NCBI GenBank assembly: GCA_035947555.1
Contig: DASZJZ010000287.1
Location: 1-17,101 of the forward strand
Direction: 5' to 3'
Length of the DNA: 17,101 bases
Source: JACVRW01 sp035947555
Lineage (GTDB): Bacteria > Actinomycetota > Thermoleophilia > Solirubrobacterales > Thermoleophilaceae
The notes under the pieces are model-generated. The model was not told where the DNA came from, did no database searches, and saw nothing but the letters and a program-made list of their open reading frames with translations. The position numbers and the translations under genes were made by a program. Below, piece after piece: positions 7,222-14,394 of this stretch; within the stretch, counting starts at the first letter, position 1, and each line of letters opens with the position of its first letter.

Positions 7222-8040
7222 ATGAGCGAACGCGACGGATTTCAGCCCGGTGTCCCCTCCTGGGTCGACGTGATGGGGCCCGACCCCGACCGGCTCACCG
7301 ACTTCTACGGCGCGGTCTTCGGCTGGGACTTCAGCGAACCCGGCGAGATGCCCGGCGATCCCCCCGGGCGCTACTACGTGGCCCAGCTTCGTGGCCGCGA
7401 GGTGGCGGGCGTGGCCTCGCTTCCGGACCAGGCGGGCGGTCCCGCCTGGACGACCTACATCGAGGTGGAGAGCGTCGACCGCACCGCACCGCAGATCGAG
7501 CAGGCCGGCGGCAAGGTCCTCGGCGGGCCCTTCGACGTCCCGCCGGCCGGCCGCATAGCCGTGGTGGCCGACCCGCAGGGCGCCCCATTCGCCATCTGGC
7601 AGCCCGGCGAGCGCCGCGGCGCGCAGCTCGTCAACGAGCCGGGCGCCTGGAGCATGAGCGCCCTCAACACGCCCGACCGCGACGGCGCCGCCGCCTTCTA
7701 CGACGCCGTCTTCGGCTGGACGCTCGACACCTTCCAGCTCGGCGACACCGAGGTCGGTCTGTTTCGCCTGCCCGGGTACGTCGGCGGGGAGCCCGGGCAG
7801 CCCGTGCCGCGCGACCTGGTCGCCATCACGATGCCGCCGCAGGGTGACGAGGCGCGCTGGGGCGTCGACTTCTGGATCGACGACGCCGACCGGGCGGTGG
7901 CCGCCGCGGAGCAGCACGGGGGGAGCGTGGTGTCCCCCGTCTCCGACGTCCCGCCCTTCCGCCAGGCCGTGCTGGCCGATCCGAACGGCGTGCCCTTCAG
8001 CGTGAGCCAGCTAGTAATGAACCCGCAGCAGGGGCAGTGA
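7222..8040 (+). CDS. Cfp30B-like tandem VOC-family protein
   Basis: The 272-residue protein has two VOC domains (about 10-130 and 140-265). The first opens GVPSWVDVMGPDPDRLTDFY and continues FGWDF, and the linker reads GAQLVNEPGAWSMSALNT. Both are signatures I associate with the mycobacterial Rv0577/Cfp30B group (GTPNWVDL, GATLVNE), which is similar in length. The usual metal His at the start of each domain is replaced (SWVDV, SMSAL), so metal-dependent catalysis is doubtful; members of this group have been implicated in redox or aldehyde stress. It is monocistronic, divergent from the small protein gene with only 28 bases between, and its last 44 bases overlap the MFS gene tail on the other strand. 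Confidence 0.82.
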   Translation: MSERDGFQPGVPSWVDVMGPDPDRLTDFYGAVFGWDFSEPGEMPGDPPGRYYVAQLRGREVAGVASLPDQAGGPAWTTYIEVESVDRTAPQIEQAGGKVLGGPFDVPPAGRIAVVADPQGAPFAIWQPGERRGAQLVNEPGAWSMSALNTPDRDGAAAFYDAVFGWTLDTFQLGDTEVGLFRLPGYVGGEPGQPVPRDLVAITMPPQGDEARWGVDFWIDDADRAVAAAEQHGGSVVSPVSDVPPFRQAVLADPNGVPFSVSQLVMNPQQGQ

Positions 8041-9415
8041 ACCGCAGCAGCACCACTGCCGCCACGGCCGCCGCGACGGCCGTCAGCGCGGCGCCGGTCA
8101 GCGCCGCCAGCTGAAGACCCTCCACGAACGCGTCTTCCCCGTGCACGGCCGTGCCGATGCTCCCGAGGATCGCGATCCCGAGGGCCCCGCCCAGCTCGGC
8201 GCCGGTCTCCGAGATCCCCGACGCCGCGCCGGCCCGCTCGGGCGGCGCGGTGCCGACGATCAGGTCGGTGGCCACCGTGCCGATGGCGCCCGCGCCGAGC
8301 CCCATCCCCAGCGATCCGGCCACCAGCACCGCGAGCGTCGTGGAGCCGTCCGAGACCAGCGCCAGCAGCCCGAGCCCGGCGGCCGCCAGCCCCATGCTCC
8401 CGGCCAGCACGAGCTCCTTGCGAACTCGCGCGGCGACCGCCGGCGCCAACATCGACCCGGCGATGCTCCCCACCATGGCCGGCACGCTCCAGAGCCCGGC
8501 CTCGAGCGGTCCCATGCCCCGCACGAGCTGCAGGTACTGGGTGATGAACAGCAACATCCCGGCCATTACGAACGTGGCGAGCACCATCGACGCGATGGAG
8601 ACCCGGATCGCCTGTAGGCGGAACACGCCCAGGTCGATCAGCGGATCGTGGGTGCGCCGCTGGCGTCGCACGAACAGCATGCCCACCAGCAGGCCCGCCA
8701 GGGCCGACACGACGGCCACCCCGTCAAGCCCCTGCTCGGCCACGCGCTTCACGCCGTAGACCAGCGCGAGCAGCGCGATGACGGACAGCGCGGCTCCCGG
8801 GATGTCGAAGCGGCCCGGCGACGGGTCGCGCGACTCCGGCAGCACGCGAGGCGCCAGGGCGAGCATCACCGCCATCACCGGAACGTTCAGGAGGAAGACG
8901 GAGCCCCACCAGAACTGCTCCAGCAGCGCGCCGCCCACCAGCGGGCCCACCGCGGCGCCGGCCGCGAAGCAGCTCATCCAGATGCCGATCGCCACGGTGC
9001 GACGGCGCTCGTCGGGGAACAGGCTGCGAATCAGCGAGAGCGAGGACGGCGCGAGCGTGGCCCCGGCCACGCCGAGCACCGCCCGTGCGGCGATCAGCAT
9101 CGCGGGGCTGGTGGCGAAGGCCGCCAGCACGGAGGCCACGGCGAAGGCGAAGCCGCCGATCATGAGCAGCCGCCGGCGCCCGATCCGATCGCCCAGCGTG
9201 CCCATCGTGATCAGCGAGCCGGCGATCAGGAACCCGTAGATATCCGTGATCCACAGGAGCTCGGTGCTGGACGGCGCGAGGTCCCTCGTCAGCGCCGGCA
9301 CCGCGAGGAACAGCACCGAGAGGTCCATCGTCACGAGCAGGGCCGGAAGCGCCAGCACCGCGAGGCCGATCCACTCGCGCCGCCCGGCTGTGTCGGTATC
9401 GGTGGTGTGGTTCAT
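7997..9415 (-). CDS. MFS exporter, DHA2 (EmrB/QacA) type
   Basis: This 472-residue, highly hydrophobic protein has about 14 predicted transmembrane helices. Features seen: an acidic residue in TM1 (ALLVTMDLSVLFLAVPAL), motif A GTLGDRIGRRRLL between TM2 and TM3 (72-84), a motif C-like Gly/Pro segment (AAGAAVGPLVGGALL), and the GAASGISETGAELGGALGIA stretch typical of DHA2 proton-driven multidrug exporters. The exported substrate is unknown. It is the last gene of the minus-strand unit, 30 bases after the ECF sigma gene; the sigma factor may control it, but no promoter match proves that. The last 44 bases overlap the VOC gene tail on the other strand. There is no good Shine-Dalgarno. Confidence 0.9.
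   Translation of the reverse strand: MNHTTDTDTAGRREWIGLAVLALPALLVTMDLSVLFLAVPALTRDLAPSSTELLWITDIYGFLIAGSLITMGTLGDRIGRRRLLMIGGFAFAVASVLAAFATSPAMLIAARAVLGVAGATLAPSSLSLIRSLFPDERRRTVAIGIWMSCFAAGAAVGPLVGGALLEQFWWGSVFLLNVPVMAVMLALAPRVLPESRDPSPGRFDIPGAALSVIALLALVYGVKRVAEQGLDGVAVVSALAGLLVGMLFVRRQRRTHDPLIDLGVFRLQAIRVSIASMVLATFVMAGMLLFITQYLQLVRGMGPLEAGLWSVPAMVGSIAGSMLAPAVAARVRKELVLAGSMGLAAAGLGLLALVSDGSTTLAVLVAGSLGMGLGAGAIGTVATDLIVGTAPPERAGAASGISETGAELGGALGIAILGSIGTAVHGEDAFVEGLQLAALTGAALTAVAAAVAAVVLLRFTAPAAGSLLAGSR
8033..8060 (+). terminator. Weak hairpin just after the VOC stop, inside the MFS gene
   Basis: GGCAGTG (8033-8039) and CACTGCC (8054-8060) are a perfect 7-bp inverted repeat with a 14-base loop. 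It begins at the VOC stop codon and could end that transcript, but it lies in coding sequence and the loop is long. Confidence 0.25.
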
Positions 9416-9445
9416 GCCCGGGGCAGACGAACCCCGCGCGAAAAC

Positions 9446-10414
9446 TCATCGGTCGAGCGCGAGCGGCAGGCCGAAGGCCGGGAACACGTCCGGCGGGAAG
9501 GCGGTCATCTCCACGAGCCGCCCATGGTCGAACCGGAGCACGTCGAGCGCCATCGCCCGGAACGACGAGTCGCCGGGCTCGCGCACGTAGTTCGCCGCCC
9601 CGGGCTGGAGGTTCGCCCGCACCGGCACGAGCCGCAGCTCGCCGAGGACGTCCGGCGACCCGAACCCGTTGGCCGTGAGGAACCGCATGACCTCGTCGCG
9701 ACCCGAGACCCAGGTGGGCTGCGGAGGCATCGAGAAGCTCACATCCTGGCTCAGGAGCTCGGCGAACCCGCTCACGTCGGCTCGCTCGTGGGCCTCGATG
9801 TAGCGCCGCAGCAGCTCGCGCTCGTCCTCCGTCGGCGCCGCGTCGCGGGCCCATTCGGCGCGCCGAGCCGGCAGCCGCCTCTGCATCTTCTCGCGTGCCC
9901 GCTGGAGCGCGCTGTTGGCCGACGCCACGCTCGTGTCGAGCAGTGACGCGGTGTCCTTCGCGGACCAGCCCAGCACGTCGCGGAGGATCAGGACCGCGCG
10001 CTGCGTGGGCGGCAGGTGCTGGATCGCCGCGAGGAAGGCGAGCTCGATCGTCTCCTTGGCCACCACCCTCGAGTCGGGCCCGAGTTCGGTGTCGGCGATC
10101 TCCTCCAGCAGGTGGTCCGGGTAGGGCTGGAGCCAGGGGATCTCGCTGTAGCCGCCGGCCACCTCGGCGGGCTTCGCCCGGCGCCGCTCGAGCGTGTCGA
10201 GGCAGGCGTTGGTGGCGATCCGGTACAGCCAGGTCCGAAACGACGAGCGTCCCTCGAACCGCTCGCGATTGCGCCACGCGCGTAGGAAGGTCTCCTGGGT
10301 GAGATCCTCGGCGTCGTGAAGCGAGCCGAGCATGCGGTAGCAGTGCACGTGGATCTCGCGACGGTGGCGCTCGAAGAGCGCGGCGAATGCGGCCTCGTCG
10401 GCGGGAAGCGTCAT
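9446..10414 (-). CDS. ECF sigma factor with C-terminal SnoaL-like domain (SigG/SigX5-like)
   Basis: The 322-residue protein has sigma region 2 at about 8-80 (YRMLGSLHDAEDLTQETFLR), a linker containing EIPWLQPYPDHLL, region 4 at about 125-180 (LPPTQRAVLILRDVLGWSAK, then LLDTSVASANSALQRAR), and a C-terminal NTF2/SnoaL-like domain at about 195-322. This matches the large actinobacterial ECF groups in which the fused domain, rather than a separate anti-sigma factor, modulates activity; no anti-sigma gene is present here. The linker and region 4 resemble the SigX5 (TIGR02960-type) set as I remember it. The ATG at 10414 overlaps the methyltransferase stop (ATGA); a GTG at 10429 is in frame but less likely. 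Confidence 0.88.
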   Translation of the reverse strand: MTLPADEAAFAALFERHRREIHVHCYRMLGSLHDAEDLTQETFLRAWRNRERFEGRSSFRTWLYRIATNACLDTLERRRAKPAEVAGGYSEIPWLQPYPDHLLEEIADTELGPDSRVVAKETIELAFLAAIQHLPPTQRAVLILRDVLGWSAKDTASLLDTSVASANSALQRAREKMQRRLPARRAEWARDAAPTEDERELLRRYIEAHERADVSGFAELLSQDVSFSMPPQPTWVSGRDEVMRFLTANGFGSPDVLGELRLVPVRANLQPGAANYVREPGDSSFRAMALDVLRFDHGRLVEMTAFPPDVFPAFGLPLALDR

Positions 10415-10935
10415 CGGGCCACCACGCACATGATCGGCGCCGCTTCAAGCTCGTCGATCCGCGGCTCGTCGACGGCGAAGCCGCGCTCGCTCAGCGCCGT
10501 TGCCACTTGGTCGGCCGTCGCGCGCGCATCCGCCGCGCGTCGCCAGCCGGGGGCCTGGCCGATCACGTACAGCGCGCCCGCCGGCGCAAGGTGCCGCTTC
10601 ACCACCGCGACGGCCCGATCGGACTTCCACAGGCCGGCCACGTGCACGCCGAAGACCTTGTCGAAGCGCTCGTCGCCAAAGTCCGCGCGCTCCAACGCGA
10701 CGGTCTCGAACACCGCCCGGCCGGCGACGACGTGCTTCTCGTTTCGTCGGGTGGCCATGTCGATCATCTTGGCCGAACGGTCGATGGCGGTCAGGCGCCC
10801 GCCATCGAGCCGCTCGCAGACCAGCGTGGCTGCCACGCCGTGCCCACAGCCGACCTCGAGCACGCGGTCGGTCGGCAACAGGTCGAGCGCGTCGACCGCC
10901 CAGGCGAGCCGCGCGGAGGCCGCGCGACTCGTCAT
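10411..10935 (-). CDS. Class I SAM-dependent methyltransferase
   Basis: This is a 174-residue methyltransferase of the Rossmann type. The SAM-binding motif I is VLEVGCGHGVAATLV (from about residue 25; EVGCGHG 27-33), with an acidic residue after the second strand (LTAIDRSAKMIDMA), as in ubiE-like methyltransferases. The substrate is unknown. It is short and lacks an obvious substrate-binding extension. It overlaps tadA upstream (ATGA, 10932-10935) and the ECF sigma gene downstream (ATGA, 10411-10414), so all three are probably co-translated. Whether it works with the sigma factor or exporter is inference from position. Confidence 0.85.
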   Translation of the reverse strand: MTSRAASARLAWAVDALDLLPTDRVLEVGCGHGVAATLVCERLDGGRLTAIDRSAKMIDMATRRNEKHVVAGRAVFETVALERADFGDERFDKVFGVHVAGLWKSDRAVAVVKRHLAPAGALYVIGQAPGWRRAADARATADQVATALSERGFAVDEPRIDELEAAPIMCVVAR

Positions 10936-11399
10936 CGGCCTCTCCGGGAGGCGAAGAAAGCGCGGAGCAGCTCGGCGCTCTCCACCGCCAGCAGCCCGCC
11001 CGCCACGTCCGGGCGGTGGTTGAGCCGCGGCTCGCCGAGCACGTCGAGCACGCTTCCCGCCGCGCCGGCCTTCGGGTCGATCGCCGCGTACACGACGCGA
11101 GGGACGCGCGCGAGCACGATCGCCCCGGCGCACATGGCGCACGGCTCGAGCGTCACGTACAGGACGGTGTCGAGGAGGCGCCAGCCCTCGACGTGTCGCG
11201 CCGCCTCCCGCAGGGCCAGGATCTCGGCGTGCGCGGTGGGATCGCCGCGCAGCTCGCGCTCGTTGCGGGCCGCGGCGATGACCTCGCCGTGCCGGGCGAT
11301 CACGCACCCGATAGGCACGTCGTCGTGCTCGAGCGCCCGCTCGGCCTCGCGGAGCGCGAGCCGCATGTAGTACTCGTCGCGCGGGAAGAAGGTGCTCAC
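10932..11399 (-). CDS. tadA: tRNA-specific adenosine deaminase
   Basis: The 155-residue product matches TadA, which converts A34 to inosine in tRNA-Arg(ACG). The zinc and catalytic residues are present: H57-A-E59 (TAHAEILAL) and P-C87-A-M-C90 (TLEPCAMCAGA), together with DPKAGAAGSV, typical of the tRNA enzyme rather than of cytosine or dCMP deaminases. I chose the GTG at 11399 (VSTFFPRDEYYMRLAL) because it gives the normal family length; the frame is open further upstream but that part is low-complexity. This GTG lies inside one copy of a 27-bp repeat whose other copy holds the epimerase stop codon. The stop overlaps the methyltransferase ATG. Confidence 0.9.
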   Translation of the reverse strand: MSTFFPRDEYYMRLALREAERALEHDDVPIGCVIARHGEVIAAARNERELRGDPTAHAEILALREAARHVEGWRLLDTVLYVTLEPCAMCAGAIVLARVPRVVYAAIDPKAGAAGSVLDVLGEPRLNHRPDVAGGLLAVESAELLRAFFASRRGR

Positions 11400-11421
11400 G
11401 GCCGCAGCACCAGCCGCCGCC
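11395..11421 (-). repeat. 27-bp direct repeat, copy at tadA start
   Basis: This is identical over 27 bases to 11454-11480, offset by 59 bases. Here GTGAG supplies the tadA GTG start. Read in the frame of its own TGA it encodes RRLVLRP, the same peptide as the epimerase C-terminus, preceded by DERRMR, similar to AERYLG in the gene. It looks like a decayed tandem duplication of the epimerase tail. Confidence 0.85.
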
Positions 11422-11453
11422 GCATGCGCCGCTCGTCGCCGCGCCCGAACTCC

Positions 11454-11480
11454 CTCACGGCCGCAGCACCAGCCGCCGCC
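11454..11480 (-). repeat. 27-bp direct repeat, copy at epimerase stop
   Basis: This is the partner of 11395-11421. Here GTGAG supplies the epimerase TGA stop. The original junction was probably a GTGA overlap between the epimerase stop and the tadA start, now separated by the duplication. Confidence 0.85.
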
Positions 11481-12567
11481 CCAGGTAGCGCTCCGCCGCC
11501 TGCACCCCACCCAGCACGCCCGCGCGGCCCGCCAGGCGCACCCCCGCTGCGGCCAGCGACAGCGGTGAGGCGGGGCCGCCGCCGAGCGCGCCGCCGTCGA
11601 TCAGCTCGCGGTACCAGTCGATCGTGTCCTGAAGCGTCCGGTCGAGCGGCCGCGCACGGTAATCGAGCTCGCGCCGCGCCTTGGCCGACGAGTAGCGCCA
11701 GTTCTGGGCCATCAGCACGACTCCCTCCGACAGGCCGGGCGTTGGAAGCCCCAGCGCCTTCGCCGTTCGGGCGGCCGCGCCCGCCTCCGCCGGCAGGACC
11801 ACCAGCGGGTGGCGCACTCCGGAGAGCGAGGCGACCCGCTCGAGCAGGTCGACCCAGCGCACGTCGTGGCCGCCCAGCACGTAGCGCTCGCCTGGCCGGC
11901 CGCGCTCGGCGGCGCGCAGGTGCCCGCCCGCCACGTCGCGCACGTCGACCACGTTGGTCTCGCCGTCGACCACCGCGGGGAGCCGCCCGCGCAGATAGTT
12001 GCCGATCATGCGAGTGGACGTCTCGCCCGGCCGCGACCGGTCGAGCGGCGTGCCGAACACGTACGAGGGGTTCACCACCACCACCTCGACGCCGAGCCGG
12101 GCGCCCGCCGCGAGCGCCTCGGACTCGCCCTCGTGCTTGGCGTCCGGATACGTCAGTCCGAGGCCGCCGCCGCGGTACACGTCCTCCTCGGTGCCGGGGC
12201 GGTCGGCGGGCGCGGGGCCGATTCCCGCCACGCTCGACGTGACCACCACCCGCCCGACACCTTCGGCCGCCGCGGCCTCCACGGCGATCCGCGGGGCCAG
12301 CGCGTTCACCTGCCAGACGCGCTCCGGCGGGCGCGAGGCGACGCAGCCGGCGGCGTGGAAGACCAGCTCGCAGCCGCGGAAGGCTCGCCGGAGCGCCGAG
12401 CGGTCGAGCACGTCCGCCTTCACGGGCTCTGCCTCGACCAGGGAGGTCAGTCGCTCGACCCGGGTATCGTCGCGGTAGGTGACCCGCGGGGGACCGTGGG
12501 CCTCGGCCGCAAGGTTCGCGACGTGCGAGCCGATGAACCCAGTAGCGCCGGTCACGCAAACGGTCAC
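11455..12567 (-). CDS. NAD(P)-dependent epimerase/dehydratase (extended SDR)
   Basis: The 370-residue protein is an extended short-chain dehydrogenase/reductase. It starts with the Rossmann motif GATGFIG (7-13), has a catalytic Ser near VVVTSSVAGIG (111-112) and the catalytic pair Y140-x-x-x-K144 (LTYPDAKHEGE), and the usual NPSYVFGTP and VDVRDVAGGHL segments. It resembles dihydroflavonol-reductase-like and hopanoid-associated sugar epimerases; the substrate is open. The GTG start at 12567 has GGGGAAG just upstream. It is the first gene of the minus-strand unit leading to tadA, methyltransferase, sigma and MFS. Its C-terminal codons are duplicated downstream. Confidence 0.85.
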   Translation of the reverse strand: MTVCVTGATGFIGSHVANLAAEAHGPPRVTYRDDTRVERLTSLVEAEPVKADVLDRSALRRAFRGCELVFHAAGCVASRPPERVWQVNALAPRIAVEAAAAEGVGRVVVTSSVAGIGPAPADRPGTEEDVYRGGGLGLTYPDAKHEGESEALAAGARLGVEVVVVNPSYVFGTPLDRSRPGETSTRMIGNYLRGRLPAVVDGETNVVDVRDVAGGHLRAAERGRPGERYVLGGHDVRWVDLLERVASLSGVRHPLVVLPAEAGAAARTAKALGLPTPGLSEGVVLMAQNWRYSSAKARRELDYRARPLDRTLQDTIDWYRELIDGGALGGGPASPLSLAAAGVRLAGRAGVLGGVQAAERYLGRRLVLRP

Positions 12568-12626
12568 AACTTCCCCATGGGCGCGCTGTTGATGCGTTCG
12601 TACACTCCGCCGGGCACCGTAACCAA

Positions 12627-13898
12627 ATGCCGATACGCCCTCTCCTCCTAGCGCTCGCCGCCCTCGTGGCGCTGCTCACGCCGGCCGCCACGGCCGCGGC
12701 GGGTGAGTACGTCCCGGGCGAGGTGGTGGTGAAGTACGACGGCGGTAAGAACGCCCGCGTGCACGAGATCAGGGACGGCGACTCCGTGCCGGAGACGATC
12801 GCGGAGCTGCGCGCCAACCCGCGCGTGAAGTACGCGGTCCCGAACCACATAGCCCGCGCCTCCCAGACGTTCGTGCCGAACGACCCGGGCTTCCGGCGCC
12901 AGTGGAATCTTTCCGAGCCATGGGGCATCGGCATGCCCGAGGCCTGGTCGCTGGCGGCGGCTTCCGGCGCTCCCGCCGGCAAGGGCGTGCTGATCGCGGT
13001 GCTCGACAGCGGTGTGGCCTTCGAGCGCTACAAGCGCTACCGCCGGTCTCCGGACCTCCGCAAGAGGACGTTCGTGCGCGGCTATGACTTCATCGACCGC
13101 GACCGCCATCCGAACGACGTGTTCGGCCACGGCACCCACGTGGCCGGCACGATCGCGCAGGCCACGAACAACCGCGAGGGCGCGGCGGGCATCGCCTACG
13201 AGGCGAGGATCATGCCGCTGCGGGTGCTCGACTCGGCGGGGTCGGGCGACTCGGTGGCCATCGCCAAGGCGATCCGCTACGCGGCGCGCCGCGACGCCGA
13301 CATCATCAACCTCAGCCTCGAGTTCGAGCTCGACGTGGTGCCGTCGGAGATCCCCGAGATCCTGGCGGCGATCCGCTTCGCCCACCGCCGCGGCTCGCTG
13401 ATCGTGGCCGCCGCGGGGAACGGCTTCGGCCGCAAGGTGGCCTACCCCGCGCGCGCGGACCAGGTGATCGCGGTCGGCGCCACCACGCGCAGCGGCTGCC
13501 GCTCGGACTACTCGAACGGCGGGCCGGACCTCGACCTCGTCGCCCCGGGGGGCGGCGTGGACGCCGAGCCGCGGGCCTCGCAGGAACTCGACCTGTGCAA
13601 CCCGAACAGCGCCAGCGACTGGATCTTCCAGGTCACCTTCCGCGGGCGCAGCGTGCAGAAGTTCGGCATGCCGCGCGGGTATGAGGGGACCTCGATGGCG
13701 GCCCCCCACGTGAGCGGGATCGCCGCTCTCGTGATCGCCAGCGGCAAGCTGGGCCCGAATCCGTCGCCGGACCTGGTTCAGAACCACATCGAGGCGACCT
13801 CGCGCGACCTCGGGAGGCCGGGCTTCGACGGGCGCTACGGGCACGGCTTGGTGGACGCGGCGCGGGCGCTGCGCTGCCCGCCGATGATGGCCTGTTGA
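12627..13898 (+). CDS. Secreted subtilisin-like serine protease (S8)
   Basis: The 423-residue protein has a Sec signal peptide (basic MPIR, hydrophobic core LLLALAALVALL, probable cleavage after ATAAA, about residue 25). An inhibitor-I9-like propeptide follows, about 26-80 (YVPGEVVVKY). The catalytic domain has D127 (IAVLDSGV), H168 (GHGTHVAG), oxyanion N265 (AAAGN) and S356 (GTSMAAPHVSG), so the triad is complete. Four cysteines (near 291, 324, 415 and 423) could form disulphides outside the cell. It is a compact single-domain enzyme with no C-terminal anchor. It has no clear Shine-Dalgarno; a TACACT -10-like box at 12601-12606 is weak evidence for its own promoter. Its TGA directly abuts the stop of the convergent universal stress gene. 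Confidence 0.93.
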   Translation: MPIRPLLLALAALVALLTPAATAAAGEYVPGEVVVKYDGGKNARVHEIRDGDSVPETIAELRANPRVKYAVPNHIARASQTFVPNDPGFRRQWNLSEPWGIGMPEAWSLAAASGAPAGKGVLIAVLDSGVAFERYKRYRRSPDLRKRTFVRGYDFIDRDRHPNDVFGHGTHVAGTIAQATNNREGAAGIAYEARIMPLRVLDSAGSGDSVAIAKAIRYAARRDADIINLSLEFELDVVPSEIPEILAAIRFAHRRGSLIVAAAGNGFGRKVAYPARADQVIAVGATTRSGCRSDYSNGGPDLDLVAPGGGVDAEPRASQELDLCNPNSASDWIFQVTFRGRSVQKFGMPRGYEGTSMAAPHVSGIAALVIASGKLGPNPSPDLVQNHIEATSRDLGRPGFDGRYGHGLVDAARALRCPPMMAC

Positions 13899-14342
13899 TC
13901 AGGTGGTCCGGATGATCATCACGCTGCAGGGAGCGTGATGGGAGACCTTGTTCGGCACGCTGCCGAGCAGGAAGCGCTTCGCCCCGGTCATGCCCTTGTT
14001 CCCGACCACGATCAGGTCGGCGTTCTGCTCCTCGGCCACGTCGAGGATGGCGTCGGCTGGGTCGCCCTCGCGCGCGTGTATCTGCACTTCCACGCCCGCC
14101 TCCCGGATCCCGTCGCTCGCCTCCTCCAGGGTCGACGCCACGTCCTCGCGCGGGTTGACCATCCACTGCAGGTCGTCGGGCACCTGCTGGCGCTCCTCGC
14201 GCAGACGTCCCTCGGGCACCGGCTCATACGCGCTGACGAGATGAACCGTCGCGCCGACCGCCTTGGCCAGGTCCGTCGCCTGCCTCACCGCCTCCTTGGC
14301 GGTGTCGGACCCGTCCGTGCCCACGACCATGGAGTCGAACAT
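13899..14342 (-). CDS. Universal stress protein, ATP-binding UspA type
   Basis: The 147-residue protein opens MFDSMVVGTDGSD with the ribose-binding D10, and carries the ATP-binding pattern G-2x-G-9x-G-S at 114-128 (GNKGMTGAKRFLLGS), so it should bind ATP. These cytosolic proteins respond to stress and starvation, though the molecular output is usually unknown. A TATGAT box lies 8 bases upstream of the ATG and no Shine-Dalgarno is visible, suggesting a near-leaderless mRNA. It is divergent from the response regulator with 52 bases between, and its stop abuts the protease stop. Confidence 0.92.
   Translation of the reverse strand: MFDSMVVGTDGSDTAKEAVRQATDLAKAVGATVHLVSAYEPVPEGRLREERQQVPDDLQWMVNPREDVASTLEEASDGIREAGVEVQIHAREGDPADAILDVAEEQNADLIVVGNKGMTGAKRFLLGSVPNKVSHHAPCSVMIIRTT
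13917..13940. terminator. Hairpin at the convergent protease/USP junction
   Basis: CATCACGCT (13917-13925) and AGCGTGATG (13932-13940) form a perfect 9-bp stem with a 6-base loop. It starts 18 bases after the protease stop and lies inside the last codons of the universal stress gene. Its place suits termination of the protease transcript; the overlap with conserved USP codons leaves coincidence possible. Confidence 0.4.
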
Positions 14343-14350
14343 GCGGCGGC

Positions 14351-14356
14351 ATCATA
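14351..14356 (-). promoter_or_regulatory. -10 box (TATGAT) of the universal stress gene
   Basis: Minus-strand TATGAT differs from TATAAT by one base and ends 8 bases before the ATG at 14342, giving a very short or absent leader. It directly abuts the plus-strand -35 candidate at 14357, so the two promoters are back to back. Confidence 0.55.
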
Positions 14357-14386
14357 TTGGCCACACGGCCAGACAGCGGTTAGGGT
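14357..14386 (+). promoter_or_regulatory. Promoter of the response regulator gene
   Basis: TTGGCC (14357-14362) as -35 and TAGGGT (14381-14386) as -10 are separated by 18 bases. The ATG at 14395 follows the -10 by 8 bases without a Shine-Dalgarno, so the mRNA is probably leaderless or nearly so. Confidence 0.5.
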
Positions 14387-14394
14387 TTGGTTCG

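Noticed and set aside
9419..9436. CGGGG/CCCCG hairpin between the sigma and MFS genes, and a CGTC near the MFS start that could be an ECF -10
   Set aside because: A 5-bp stem with an 8-base loop is expected by chance at this GC, and no matching ECF -35 motif is present.
8648..9946. Plus-strand 432-codon frame across MFS and sigma genes
   Set aside because: It is an Arg/His/Glu-rich antisense shadow; the opposite strand has clear MFS and ECF motifs.
10415..10429. GTG start five codons upstream for the ECF sigma gene
   Set aside because: The ATG at 10414 gives the ATGA overlap used by neighbouring junctions; the extra residues lie in the methyltransferase end.
11396..12982. Minus-strand 528-codon frame through the epimerase and protease start
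   Set aside because: It has shadow composition and crosses two real genes. Its last residues RRLVLRP are real only as a trace of the 27-bp duplication.
12648..13844. Minus-strand 398-codon frame
   Set aside because: It is antisense to the subtilase, whose triad and signal peptide are complete; no domain in the shadow.
14263..14394. Longer start for the response regulator
   Set aside because: The extra 44 codons lie in the divergent stress gene and its promoter; the receiver fold starts after the ATG at 14395.
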